Assembly (NCBI GenBank): GCA_016715825.1
Contig: JADJXO010000001.1
Location: 62,001-126,000, forward strand
Length of the DNA stretch: 64,000 bases
Origin: Nitrospira sp.
GTDB lineage: Bacteria > Nitrospirota > Nitrospiria > Nitrospirales > Nitrospiraceae
Direction of reading: 5' to 3'
Shown here piece after piece: positions 34,779 to 43,501 of the stretch (position 1 is the first letter of the stretch; every line of letters begins with the position of its first letter). The position numbers were made by a program, and so were the translations under genes. The notes below the pieces were generated by a model that saw nothing but the letters and a program-made list of their open reading frames with translations, had not been told where the DNA came from and ran no database searches.

Positions 34779-36598
34779 TTCGTCAGGTGGAAGGGGACGT
34801 CGGTTAGAACGACACGATCCTTAAAAAGTAGAGAGGCTTTCAGCATGAAGGCCCGTTGGTTGTGCAGAATATTTTGCCACCAACGGGCAGGGAGAATCTC
34901 AGGAAGCACTACGGTGATCCAACAATCTGGGTCTTTTTGTCGTTGTTCTTCGATGAATTCCATGATTGATCCCAGGATGGAGCGGTAGGGGGAGGGCAAA
35001 ACGATCAGCGGAACGCCGCATCCCCACTGCGCCCACTGTATTTCCGCGAGCGCAGTTTCCTCGTTGTTGACATCGACCAACAGAGCTTTAATATCGCCCC
35101 CCCGACTGCGTGCATAGTCAACCGCTCGGACCACCGATCGATTGACTCCGCTGATTGGAATTAGGATCAGGTTGTGTCTGGGACGGGGTGGACGGGAATC
35201 GCGAGTGAGTGTGATCTGCTCCTTGACGGCCTTGTAATGAGATCGAATCCCACGAAACATCATGATCAGGAGGGTCACAAGGACCAACACGATCCAGGAC
35301 CCGTCCCAGAATTTCGTGGTTCCGATGATGAGGGTGGCAACGCCGGTTGTAAAGGCTCCCACGCCATTGACCAACAGTTTCTTCCGCCAATGGTCTCCCT
35401 TTCGCTTGAGCCAACTGCGGACCATTCCGGATTGAGAGATGGTAAATGAGACGAACACCCCGATGGCATACAAGGGAATTAAGGCGTGGGTGTCACCCTC
35501 AAATGCCACCAGAAGTACGCATGCGAATAGTCCAAGGATGAGGATCCCATTTGAAAAGACTAAGCGATCGCCGAAACTCGCCATTTGGTGAGGCATGAAT
35601 CCATCTCGTGCGAGAATCGATGCTAAGTGTGGGAACCCCGCGAAGGCGCTATTCGCGGCAAGGATCAACAGTATCATCGTGCCGATCTGGACCCCATAAT
35701 AGATGACGCCGGTGCCGAAGGTGAGGCGAGCCAACTGGGACACGACGGTTTCATCGGCTTTCGGTACGATGCCGTGATAGTAAGCCAGCCAGCTGACTCC
35801 CATGAACAGCGACCCGAGAATGACGGACATCCAGATCATGGTAGTGGCGGCATTCTTCGATTCCGGAGGACGGAAGGCCTTGACACCGTTAGAGATCACT
35901 TCCATGCCGGTAACAGCCGAACAACCTACGGCAAACGCGCGAAGGATCAGAAAGAGCGTCAGGGTTTCCACTCCTCCGCTGACTTCTACGGAGGTGCTGA
36001 CGAGTGGAACCGGCGTGGAGTCGTACAGAGACCGAGCGACGCCGATGACTACCAGCATGCTCAACCCTCCGATGGCGAAGTAGGTGGGGATCGAAAAAAA
36101 TTGACCTGACTCGCGGACGCCGCGCAAGTTCATGATGACAATGAACAGGATGGTCACAAGCCCCAACGCTTCTCGATGTACAAACAAGCTTGGAACGGCA
36201 GACGTCAGTGCAGCAATGCCGGCCGCAATGCTGACGGCTACGGTGACGACATAACTGATCATTAATGCGCCGGCGGCAACCAGAGATGGGAGTTCTCCTA
36301 AGTTTGCTTTGGCAACGGTATAGGCTCCACCGCCCTCAGGATATTCATAAATGATCTGGCGGTAGGAGATCGTAAGAACCAGAACGAGGAAAAGGATCGC
36401 GAGACTGACAGGGATCGACCATGCAATGGCCGCAGTTCCGGCCAAGACAAGCACCAACAGGATTTCTTCCGTGGCATAGGCGACTGAAGAAATGTTATTT
36501 GAGGAGAAAATAGCGAGTGCAAGTGTTTTGGACAACCGCTGATCTGCTGCCTGGGCAGTCTTCAGCGGATCGCCGACGAGCCAGCGTTTCAAGATCAT
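34775..36598 (-). CDS. KimA-like APC-superfamily permease with C-terminal USP-like domain
   Basis: A 607-residue protein from the ATG at 36598 (an in-frame ATG lies at 36634). Twelve membrane helices are followed by a cytoplasmic domain of about 145 residues. The layout and many segments match the Bacillus KimA/YdaO potassium importer (LSYRQIIY-like TISYRQIIYEYPEGGGAY, VGCSAVTGMEVISNG, YRSILGSIMEF, ending in PFHLTK). However, the Asp in the first helix (SSDALSS in KimA) is Asn here (SSNNISS, residue 34), and the Asp in the third-helix region (VDYILTV) is Ser (ISYVVTV); the Glu in TGMEVISN is kept. Potassium or another cation/amino-acid substrate is possible. Confidence 0.82.
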   Translation of the reverse strand: MILKRWLVGDPLKTAQAADQRLSKTLALAIFSSNNISSVAYATEEILLVLVLAGTAAIAWSIPVSLAILFLVLVLTISYRQIIYEYPEGGGAYTVAKANLGELPSLVAAGALMISYVVTVAVSIAAGIAALTSAVPSLFVHREALGLVTILFIVIMNLRGVRESGQFFSIPTYFAIGGLSMLVVIGVARSLYDSTPVPLVSTSVEVSGGVETLTLFLILRAFAVGCSAVTGMEVISNGVKAFRPPESKNAATTMIWMSVILGSLFMGVSWLAYYHGIVPKADETVVSQLARLTFGTGVIYYGVQIGTMILLILAANSAFAGFPHLASILARDGFMPHQMASFGDRLVFSNGILILGLFACVLLVAFEGDTHALIPLYAIGVFVSFTISQSGMVRSWLKRKGDHWRKKLLVNGVGAFTTGVATLIIGTTKFWDGSWIVLVLVTLLIMMFRGIRSHYKAVKEQITLTRDSRPPRPRHNLILIPISGVNRSVVRAVDYARSRGGDIKALLVDVNNEETALAEIQWAQWGCGVPLIVLPSPYRSILGSIMEFIEEQRQKDPDCWITVVLPEILPARWWQNILHNQRAFMLKASLLFKDRVVLTDVPFHLTK

Positions 36599-36903
36599 GA
36601 AATGATTATCGCATAAACATCCTAGCGGGTGCATGATGGGATGTCTGTGACAATAGGCCGGACGGCCTAGGTATCAAACATCGACGGGTAACAATAATTC
36701 AGTGTGTGAGTTGACGTGAGGTGTCTGGTCCTGTATGGTGAATATGCACTTCTATCGTGGTAGTCCGGCGAAGAGATGCACAACCATAACGGACTTCGCG
36801 ATCGCATCGCGACCAGGTCCAGTTTGGAGCTACACCCCCCGGCTGTTTCTCCCCTCGGTTCTCTGATCCCGTCATAATGCGATCAAACTGAAAGGATAGT
36901 GTA

Positions 36904-38190
36904 GTGGATACGTCTGCTCAACGCAATTTTCACGCTCTTGGTTTGTCCGAGGCTCTTTTACGCGACCTAGCAGAAGCTGGGTTTGTCTCTCCAACTCCCA
37001 TTCAAGAACAAGCCATTCCTTCGGCCTTAGCAGGACGAGATGTGATTGGCTGCGCTCAGACTGGCACCGGTAAAACGGCGGCGTTTGTCATTCCGATTGT
37101 CGAACGCCTGTCTTCCCTCCCGAAGGGGCAGCCAAAAGCGCTGATCCTCGCGCCGACGCGCGAACTCGCCTTGCAGACGCTGACCACGATTGAGAAGCTC
37201 GGGCGGAGTCGAGGCATCTCCGCCACCGTCATTGTGGGAGGAGCGGACATGCAAGCGCAGGTGCGAGGTTTGCGGCAGCGACCGGACATCTTAGTGGCGA
37301 CGCCTGGTCGACTTCTTGATCACATGTGGAACGGTACGATTTTGTTGTCGTCCATGAAGATATTGGTATTGGATGAAGCGGATCGGATGTTGGATATGGG
37401 CTTTGCCCCGCAAATCAATCAGATTCTTGATGCCTTGCCTGAGGAGCGACAGACCTTACTCTTTTCGGCCACATTGCCGTCGGATCTTGCCCGCTTGGTT
37501 CAAGCCAGCGTCAGGAATCCCGTGCGTGTCATGGTTGCCCCCTCGGCGACGACGGCGGATGGAGTGACTCAAGCCATACATTATACATCCCACACCGATA
37601 AGTCTGATCTTTTGTTGTCCCTCCTAGGGGCCGATAAGGATACGGCCTTGGTGTTCACCAGGACGAAGCATCGGGCGGATCGGTTGGGTCGCATGTTGGG
37701 TCGTGCAGGCCATCGAGTGGCGATCTTGCATGGGGGCCGAAGTCTGTCACAGCGGCGTGCGGCGCTCGAGGGGTTTAAACGTGGAGCATTTCGGGTGCTG
37801 GTTGCGACGGATATCGCTGCTCGAGGGATTGATGTCGCAAACATCGGCCACGTAATCAATTTTGATTTGCCCAATTGTCCGGAGGATTATGTGCACCGTA
37901 TCGGGCGGACGGCGAGGATGAAGACAACCGGGCGCGCAACAAGCTTTGTAACAGGTGAGGATCGGTCCCAACTTCGAGACATCGAGCGGCTGTTAGGGCA
38001 TGCTGTTCCGCTTGCCCCTGGGAGTGGGGCGCCGCCATCTGCTGTGAATGAGGGAGCCAGACAAGTCCGTCGACATGATTATCCATCCACCAATCATGTG
38101 AAGAGTGCAGGACGTTACCGTCGTCCGATGTCGAGAGGCGCTCGTGGTGAATCTTCAATTCCCAATCCTTCCTCGATAAGACATTCGTAA
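36904..38190 (+). CDS. DEAD-box ATP-dependent RNA helicase (RhlE-like)
   Basis: A 428-residue helicase with all core motifs: Q motif (FVSPTPIQEQAIP), AQTGTGKT, PTRELALQ, TPGRLLD, DEADRMLD, SATLP, the ATDIAARGIDV segment and HRIGRTAR. The short basic C-terminal tail is RhlE/CsdA-like. It unwinds RNA in ribosome assembly or mRNA decay, often at low temperature. The start is GTG after AAAGGATAG. The 300-base divergent upstream gap contains a small hairpin at 36791-36820 that would lie in its leader. Confidence 0.94.
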   Translation: MDTSAQRNFHALGLSEALLRDLAEAGFVSPTPIQEQAIPSALAGRDVIGCAQTGTGKTAAFVIPIVERLSSLPKGQPKALILAPTRELALQTLTTIEKLGRSRGISATVIVGGADMQAQVRGLRQRPDILVATPGRLLDHMWNGTILLSSMKILVLDEADRMLDMGFAPQINQILDALPEERQTLLFSATLPSDLARLVQASVRNPVRVMVAPSATTADGVTQAIHYTSHTDKSDLLLSLLGADKDTALVFTRTKHRADRLGRMLGRAGHRVAILHGGRSLSQRRAALEGFKRGAFRVLVATDIAARGIDVANIGHVINFDLPNCPEDYVHRIGRTARMKTTGRATSFVTGEDRSQLRDIERLLGHAVPLAPGSGAPPSAVNEGARQVRRHDYPSTNHVKSAGRYRRPMSRGARGESSIPNPSSIRHS

Positions 38191-38210
38191 AGTGTAAAAA
38201 CAGTTCGGAA

Positions 38211-38251
38211 AATCTACCTCGTGAGATACAGTATCCCTCACGAGGTAGATT
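38211..38251 (+). promoter_or_regulatory. Hairpin that sequesters the ribosome binding site of the first PilZ gene
   Basis: A perfect 15-base inverted repeat (AATCTACCTCGTGAG at 38211-38225, its complement at 38237-38251) with an 11-base loop that itself contains GATAC/GTATC. The right arm includes the GAGG ribosome site (38242-38245), and the ATG of the PilZ gene begins at 38255. No T run follows, so a terminator is less likely than a translation switch. Structure is read directly; function is inferred. Confidence 0.7.
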
Positions 38252-38254
38252 GGT

Positions 38255-38635
38255 ATGCAGCTGGTTCCTCAGCAGAAGCTGGCGCAAAACAAAGCTCGGC
38301 AGTATTCCAGGGTTCGTATCCCAATGCCGTTCAGCTGCTCTCTATCTTCTCAAACAACACGAGGGTGGTTCCGGAAGCCGGTCCATGACGTTGGCTTGGT
38401 GTATGACCTATCGCTGCACGGCGCCTGCGTGAGTACCGATGCAGCCATCAAACCAGGTGATCAGGTTTCTCTCGTGCTTCGATTGAATAAGAGTACCCCT
38501 CCGGTTGAGGTGGCGATCGCCACCGTGTGTTGGACAAACTATCAATTCCATGGACTAGCGTTCAGTCCGCTTTCTGAAGCATCTTTGAAGCGATTGGCAG
38601 AGTACATGAGTCTCTCTGGTTTAATGAAGGAGTAG
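38255..38635 (+). CDS. PilZ-domain protein (first of two)
   Basis: A 126-residue protein made of one PilZ domain. The c-di-GMP motifs are present: RQYSRVRIP (RxxxR-like) near residues 16-22, and YDLSLHGA (D/NxSxxG) near 50-57, followed by CVSTDAAIKPGDQVSLVL. PilZ proteins bind cyclic di-GMP and alter pili, flagella or polysaccharide output. Its ribosome site lies inside a long hairpin. A second PilZ gene follows after 6 bases, and a PilB-type ATPase is convergent at 39249. Confidence 0.9.
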   Translation: MQLVPQQKLAQNKARQYSRVRIPMPFSCSLSSQTTRGWFRKPVHDVGLVYDLSLHGACVSTDAAIKPGDQVSLVLRLNKSTPPVEVAIATVCWTNYQFHGLAFSPLSEASLKRLAEYMSLSGLMKE

Positions 38636-38641
38636 GAGAAT

Positions 38642-39040
38642 ATGGATGATCAAAACTGTAAATCTCTTGGTGCCCAGGGCATGCCGCAATTGCGGAAATA
38701 TCCTCGCGTGCGGGTATCTGCTCCGTTCCCCTGTGCGCTGGCACGAGTGGGCTTGGTCAAAAGAGGAGCAGTTGAGCAGGGGGTGGGTATTATCTACGAC
38801 CTCTCCACCAAAGGCGTTCGCGTCATGACTGAAGCCGTGATCACACCTGGAGACCGAATCGCGATGCAGTTACGATTACCTGATCAGGCCGCATCAATGG
38901 TCATCGAAACTGCCACCGTCAGGTGGGGAAAAGAGCAAACGTATGGAGTGGAGTTTGAGGGGCTCTCCCAGAACGATAACAAACACATCCTGGCCTTCAT
39001 GACCCACCAGTCCAAGTCCGGACCAAGAGTCGCGGCCTGA
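38642..39040 (+). CDS. PilZ-domain protein (second of two)
   Basis: A 132-residue protein with RKYPRVRVSAPFP (RxxxR) and YDLSTKGVRVMT (DxSxxG), so c-di-GMP binding is expected. It is about 30% similar to its upstream neighbour by eye and probably arose by duplication. The ATG follows AGGAGAAT. A role in tuning type IV pili is inferred from the nearby PilB-type ATPase gene. Confidence 0.9.
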   Translation: MDDQNCKSLGAQGMPQLRKYPRVRVSAPFPCALARVGLVKRGAVEQGVGIIYDLSTKGVRVMTEAVITPGDRIAMQLRLPDQAASMVIETATVRWGKEQTYGVEFEGLSQNDNKHILAFMTHQSKSGPRVAA

Positions 39041-39248
39041 ACGCCTCACGCCGTTGGCTGCTTCTCGGGAATTCCGATCACGCCGAAGATGCGCAATACT
39101 CACCTCCTCGCTCATCTTCTGTCAGCTGAGGGGGGAGTTGCCCCAAATCACTGCCATGATTTGCGGGGATGTATCGTGTAAGGTGGTGCGTGCAGAATCG
39201 ACACGCCTCCGTGCCTACAACGAGTTGTCACGATGTGAGTACACATCT

Positions 39249-41570
39249 CTACTTAATCGCCACCGCTTTGACTTCTTTGTAGGTGGTGTGACCTTGCAAG
39301 ACCTTGTGGATTCCGTCTTGAACGAGCGTCGTCATGCCTTCCTGGAGCGCGGTTTTCAGCATATCCTCGGTGCGTGCTTTCGTTTGCACCATACGTTTCA
39401 TTTCATCCGTGCCAAGGAGCAGCTCGTGGAGGGCGACTCGCCCCTTGAAGCCGGAGCGATTGCACGTCTCGCAGCCCTTTCCGCGCGAAAGCCGGAATGT
39501 ATTGTCTTGCTTGATGTCGAGCTTGTCCCAATACTCAGGGCCGTAGCCTAATCGGATTTCATCATACTCCTCTTTGGTTCCGATGTACTGTTCCTTACAT
39601 TCTTTGCAGACCCTGCGAGCCAGTCGTTGCGCGAGGACACCCAGCATGGCGTCGGCAAAACTGAACGGATCGCAGCCCATGTCGAGCAGACGGGTGACTG
39701 TTTCGACCGCGCTGTTGGTGTGGAGTGTGCTGAGGACAAGGTGACCAGTCAGCGATGCTTCAATGCCAGTCTCAGCGGTTTCCTTATCCCGCATTTCTCC
39801 CACCATAATGACGTCGGGATCTGCTCGGAGAAATGCACGCATGGCTGCAGCGAAGGTCAGCCCGATCTTCGGCTGGACTTGTACCTGGCGAAGGCCATAT
39901 TGAGTAATTTCGACGGGATCCTCGGCCGTCCATATCTTGATATCCGGAGTATTGATGTTGCCCAACACCGAATGGAGCGTCGTCGTTTTTCCTGAGCCAG
40001 TGGGACCGACACAGAGAATGATGCCGTATGGCCTTTCTGAAATTTCCTTCAACACTGTGAGGTTGCGTTCGGAGAATCCCATTTTATCGAGCGGCAGGGG
40101 TTCGCTTGCTGCAAGGATACGCATCACCACGTCTTCGTTGTACCCGGCGGTGGGGAGCGTCGCGACACGAAGCTCAATTTCTTTCGACTCCGAGAGCTTG
40201 AACTTGATTTTGCCATCCTGAGGTTTCCGGCGCTCGGCGATATCCAAACTAGCCATGATCTTAAGCCGAGACACAATCGCACGGCGATAGCTCTGCGGGA
40301 TCTTCATGTACTCGAAGCATTCACCGTCAACTCGGAACCGCACGAGCGTTTCGCGTTTTTCTCCGTAGGGCTCGATGTGAATGTCCGAGGCATTTTGGCG
40401 ATAGGCATCGGCAATGATTTGGTTGGCCAGCCGGACGATGGCGCTGTCGTTTTCGTCCAGCCCTCCACCCAAACTGGAGTCTTCCATTGCCTCGGCATGC
40501 GCCTCGGTGACCAGCTCTCCGAGAATGTCGGATACGTTCTCATCGAGCTTGCGTCCTCCGCCATCCCCTCCCTGTCCGGTCGCGGAGCCGAGAAACTGCG
40601 AGATATCTCGGCGGAGGCTCACGGCGAAGCGGATGTTCAGACCGGGGAATGTGCGTTTGATATCCTGAACACGGTCAAGATCACCTGGATCGTCGGTCAG
40701 AATTTCGATGGCCGTACGATCGCGCTTCAGCGGCATCCAATGGTTTTTCTTCAGATAGTCGATGTTCAGATTTTTCAAAAGCTCCACATCGACGATCGTT
40801 CGCTCGCTGTATTCGATATAGGGGCACTTATAAAACTGGGCCAGCGATTTACCGATATCGATCTTGGGGACTTTGTATTTTTCAATGAGAATACTCTCAA
40901 GGTCGTTCATGCCCTTTCGAGAGTCGGCGATAGCCTGGTCGAGCTCATTTTGTGTGATCCGGCTATTACTGACCAGGAGGTCGAATTTCGTAGGAGTTTT
41001 CTTTGAGATCTTTCGAAGGTTGAAGAATGCAATTCCGAGCGCCTTCGCAATTTCATCGACCGCTTCTTCATCTTTTCGGGTAAACCGACTCCCGCTCTTC
41101 TTGTTGAGGAGTTGAAGCACTCCCATCAGATATTTATTGTCGGCGACGATCGGGTACGTCAGCACCTGTTTGGTCTTGAACCCGGTCCGTTTGTCGTAGG
41201 AGGTATCATGAACGAGAGCGGGGTGAGTGGCCTTGAGCTCAGCCATGTTGTACGCATCGGCGATGTTGACTGGGCGGAGGTACTTGGCGCAGAACCCCGG
41301 CAGGCTTTGTTCGGTAATGGGAATTCGGACTTCTTCGACGCCGTCAATGTGGGGAACCTTTGAAAAAATCTCCTTTTTGTCGGTGTCGAATGCGAAGAGA
41401 GTTAAATCTTCTGCGTCGAACAAACTGAGGATATCTTTGTGCAGGTCCAGAAGGATTTGATCGAGATTGTTGGCTGCATGAATTTGCGTGGTAATGCGTT
41501 TGACATGCTCTGCATGCTCAACCTTTTGTTGTAATTCTTGGACGTTGGGAGTTATGGGCTTGGCTTGCAT
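39249..41570 (-). CDS. GAF-domain GspE/PilB-type pilus assembly or secretion ATPase
   Basis: A 773-residue ATPase. Residues about 20-180 form a GAF domain (DLTLFAFDTDKKEIFSKV, YPIVADNKYLMGVLQLLNKKSGSRFT), then an MshEN/T2SSE-N domain (about 195-330) of the type that can bind c-di-GMP. The catalytic part has GPTGSGKTTT at about 521-530, the Asp box (EDPVEITQYG), AFLRADPDVIMVGEMRD, and a four-Cys zinc knuckle (CKEC, CETC). It powers type IV pilus extension or type II secretion. The fused GAF sensor is unusual for PilB and suggests ligand control. The rest of the pilus genes are elsewhere. Confidence 0.92.
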   Translation of the reverse strand: MQAKPITPNVQELQQKVEHAEHVKRITTQIHAANNLDQILLDLHKDILSLFDAEDLTLFAFDTDKKEIFSKVPHIDGVEEVRIPITEQSLPGFCAKYLRPVNIADAYNMAELKATHPALVHDTSYDKRTGFKTKQVLTYPIVADNKYLMGVLQLLNKKSGSRFTRKDEEAVDEIAKALGIAFFNLRKISKKTPTKFDLLVSNSRITQNELDQAIADSRKGMNDLESILIEKYKVPKIDIGKSLAQFYKCPYIEYSERTIVDVELLKNLNIDYLKKNHWMPLKRDRTAIEILTDDPGDLDRVQDIKRTFPGLNIRFAVSLRRDISQFLGSATGQGGDGGGRKLDENVSDILGELVTEAHAEAMEDSSLGGGLDENDSAIVRLANQIIADAYRQNASDIHIEPYGEKRETLVRFRVDGECFEYMKIPQSYRRAIVSRLKIMASLDIAERRKPQDGKIKFKLSESKEIELRVATLPTAGYNEDVVMRILAASEPLPLDKMGFSERNLTVLKEISERPYGIILCVGPTGSGKTTTLHSVLGNINTPDIKIWTAEDPVEITQYGLRQVQVQPKIGLTFAAAMRAFLRADPDVIMVGEMRDKETAETGIEASLTGHLVLSTLHTNSAVETVTRLLDMGCDPFSFADAMLGVLAQRLARRVCKECKEQYIGTKEEYDEIRLGYGPEYWDKLDIKQDNTFRLSRGKGCETCNRSGFKGRVALHELLLGTDEMKRMVQTKARTEDMLKTALQEGMTTLVQDGIHKVLQGHTTYKEVKAVAIK

Positions 41571-41775
41571 CCGACTCTGCTTTCGCTGTCGTTGAGACGC
41601 GGAATAATCGGGTTGCGCGCTGGACTCAGAAGGCGCGTAGTTGCGCGATCGCGGCCTACCGCTGTGAATCGAGTTTTAGTCTAGCCGAAAGAGACGGGAA
41701 GGCAAGGAAAAGACATTTTCCATCGATGGAAGATCAACGATTGGCGAAGGCGGAGCAGGTGCGCGCGTGGCTGGC

Positions 41776-43494
41776 TCACCGAACAGATGGGTCATGCTCG
41801 ATGCGAAGTGTTTTCAGGTGGTCCACCAGATTGTGAGGGGCTATCCGTGACTTGTGTCCTCCCTTCCGGATCTTGACCTCCACTATTCCGTCGGCGAGGC
41901 CCTTGTCGCCAATGACGATTTGAAAGGGGATTCCGATCAGATCGGCGTCATTGAATTTTACCCCTGCTCGATCAGGACGATCGTCCCATAGGACCTCAAA
42001 GCCCGCATTCTCTAACTCTGAGTAGAGCCGGGCAGCGGTTTCGGTCGTCTTTTCAGATTGGCTGACCGTCAGCACGTGAACATGAAACGGTGCGATGGGA
42101 AACGGCCAGATAATGCCTTTGTCGTCGTGATGTTGTTCGATCGCTGCGGCTGCCGTGCGTCCCACACCGATGCCGTAACAACCCATGATGGCTAGGCGCT
42201 CTTTGCCTTGTTCATCGAGGATCGTGGCGTTCATTTTCTGACTGTACTTGGTGCCGAGCAGGAATACTTGTCCAACTTCGATTCCCTTGGCGAGGGTCAA
42301 CACACCAGGACCACGAGGGGACGGATCGCCGGCTAGCACATTCCGAAGATCGGCAAATTGTTCAACGGAGAAATCGCGACCGATGTTAGCGTTCTGGTAG
42401 TGTGTGTCGGCCTTGTTGGCGCCGATCACGACGTTTTTTATTCCTTCGACGGCCCGATCGGCAAGAATGCGAACCTGCCGCAACCCGATCGGCCCTGCAA
42501 ATCCTGGAGGGCACCCTGTGAGACGCTGGACGGTTTCAGGATCCGCCAATGTGACATCCGTCACCTGGAGCAACCGCGCCAGTTTGACTTCGTTGACTTC
42601 ATGATCTCCCCGGATCAAGACAGCAACCGATTCAGTTCCGGATCGATACAGTAATGTCTTCACTAGTTGCTGAGATGAAATCTTTAGAAAGGCTGTGACC
42701 TCTTCTACCGTCCGGCGTTGAGGCGTATCAACGGCGGTCAGCGGGAGTAACGCACTTGTATCTGCTTTAGTGGGGGGACATGCCTCAGCCCGTTCAAGGT
42801 TGGCGGCATAGGATCCCTCCGTACTGTATGCGACCGTTGCTTCACCCGTTTCGGCGAGCACCATGAACTCATGCGAGACATCCCCACCGATCAGCCCTGT
42901 GTCTGCTTCTACAGGCCGGAAGGTCAGGCCGCAGCGTGTGAATATCCGCGTGTAAGCGTCATACATACGTTGGTAGCTGATCGTGGCGCCGGCCTCGTCG
43001 AGATCAAAGCTATAGGCGTCTTTCATGATGAACTCACGCCCACGCATGAGACCGAAGCGGGGACGGATCTCATCTCGGAATTTGGTTTGGATTTGGTAAA
43101 AGTTCAACGGGAGCTGGCGATACGAACGCACTTCTCGCCGGAAGAGATCCGTAATGACTTCTTCATGGGTCGGCCCCAAACAGAAATCCCGTTCGTGACG
43201 ATCCTTGAACCGTACGAGCTCCTTCCCGTAGTAGTCCCAACGAGCGGTTTCTTTCCAAAGTTCCGCAGGGGATGCGATCGGCATCAGCAGCTCCTGGGCG
43301 CCGGCTCGATTCATCTCCTCGCGGATAATCTGCTCGATCTTCCGGATGACCCGCAAGCCGAGCGGAAGATAGGTGTAGATCCCCGCCGCGACCTTGCGGA
43401 TCAGCCCGGCGCGCAACATCAATCGATGGCTGACGGTTTCGGCTTCTCCGGGATCGTCCCGTAGCGTGGGAATAAGTAACTGAGATGTCTTCAT
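41776..43494 (-). CDS. proS: Prolyl-tRNA synthetase
   Basis: A 572-residue class II synthetase of the bacterial type. Motif 1 lies in RAGLIRKVAAGIYTYLPLG, motif 2 in FRDEIRPRFGLMRGREFIMKDAYSFD and motif 3 in GCYGIGVGRTAAAA. The YbaK-like editing insert lies at about 225-385, and the anticodon-binding domain closes the protein. It charges tRNA-Pro. It is the last gene of the uppS-cdsA-dxr-rseP-proS run, 7 bases after rseP, the standard order in many bacteria. Confidence 0.97.
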   Translation of the reverse strand: MKTSQLLIPTLRDDPGEAETVSHRLMLRAGLIRKVAAGIYTYLPLGLRVIRKIEQIIREEMNRAGAQELLMPIASPAELWKETARWDYYGKELVRFKDRHERDFCLGPTHEEVITDLFRREVRSYRQLPLNFYQIQTKFRDEIRPRFGLMRGREFIMKDAYSFDLDEAGATISYQRMYDAYTRIFTRCGLTFRPVEADTGLIGGDVSHEFMVLAETGEATVAYSTEGSYAANLERAEACPPTKADTSALLPLTAVDTPQRRTVEEVTAFLKISSQQLVKTLLYRSGTESVAVLIRGDHEVNEVKLARLLQVTDVTLADPETVQRLTGCPPGFAGPIGLRQVRILADRAVEGIKNVVIGANKADTHYQNANIGRDFSVEQFADLRNVLAGDPSPRGPGVLTLAKGIEVGQVFLLGTKYSQKMNATILDEQGKERLAIMGCYGIGVGRTAAAAIEQHHDDKGIIWPFPIAPFHVHVLTVSQSEKTTETAARLYSELENAGFEVLWDDRPDRAGVKFNDADLIGIPFQIVIGDKGLADGIVEVKIRKGGHKSRIAPHNLVDHLKTLRIEHDPSVR

Positions 43495-43501
43495 GAAAGG
43501 G

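Noticed and set aside
36635..36903. c-di-AMP (ydaO-type) riboswitch before the KimA-like gene, as in Bacillus
   Set aside because: The upstream minus-strand sequence shows none of the conserved riboswitch core that I could recognise.
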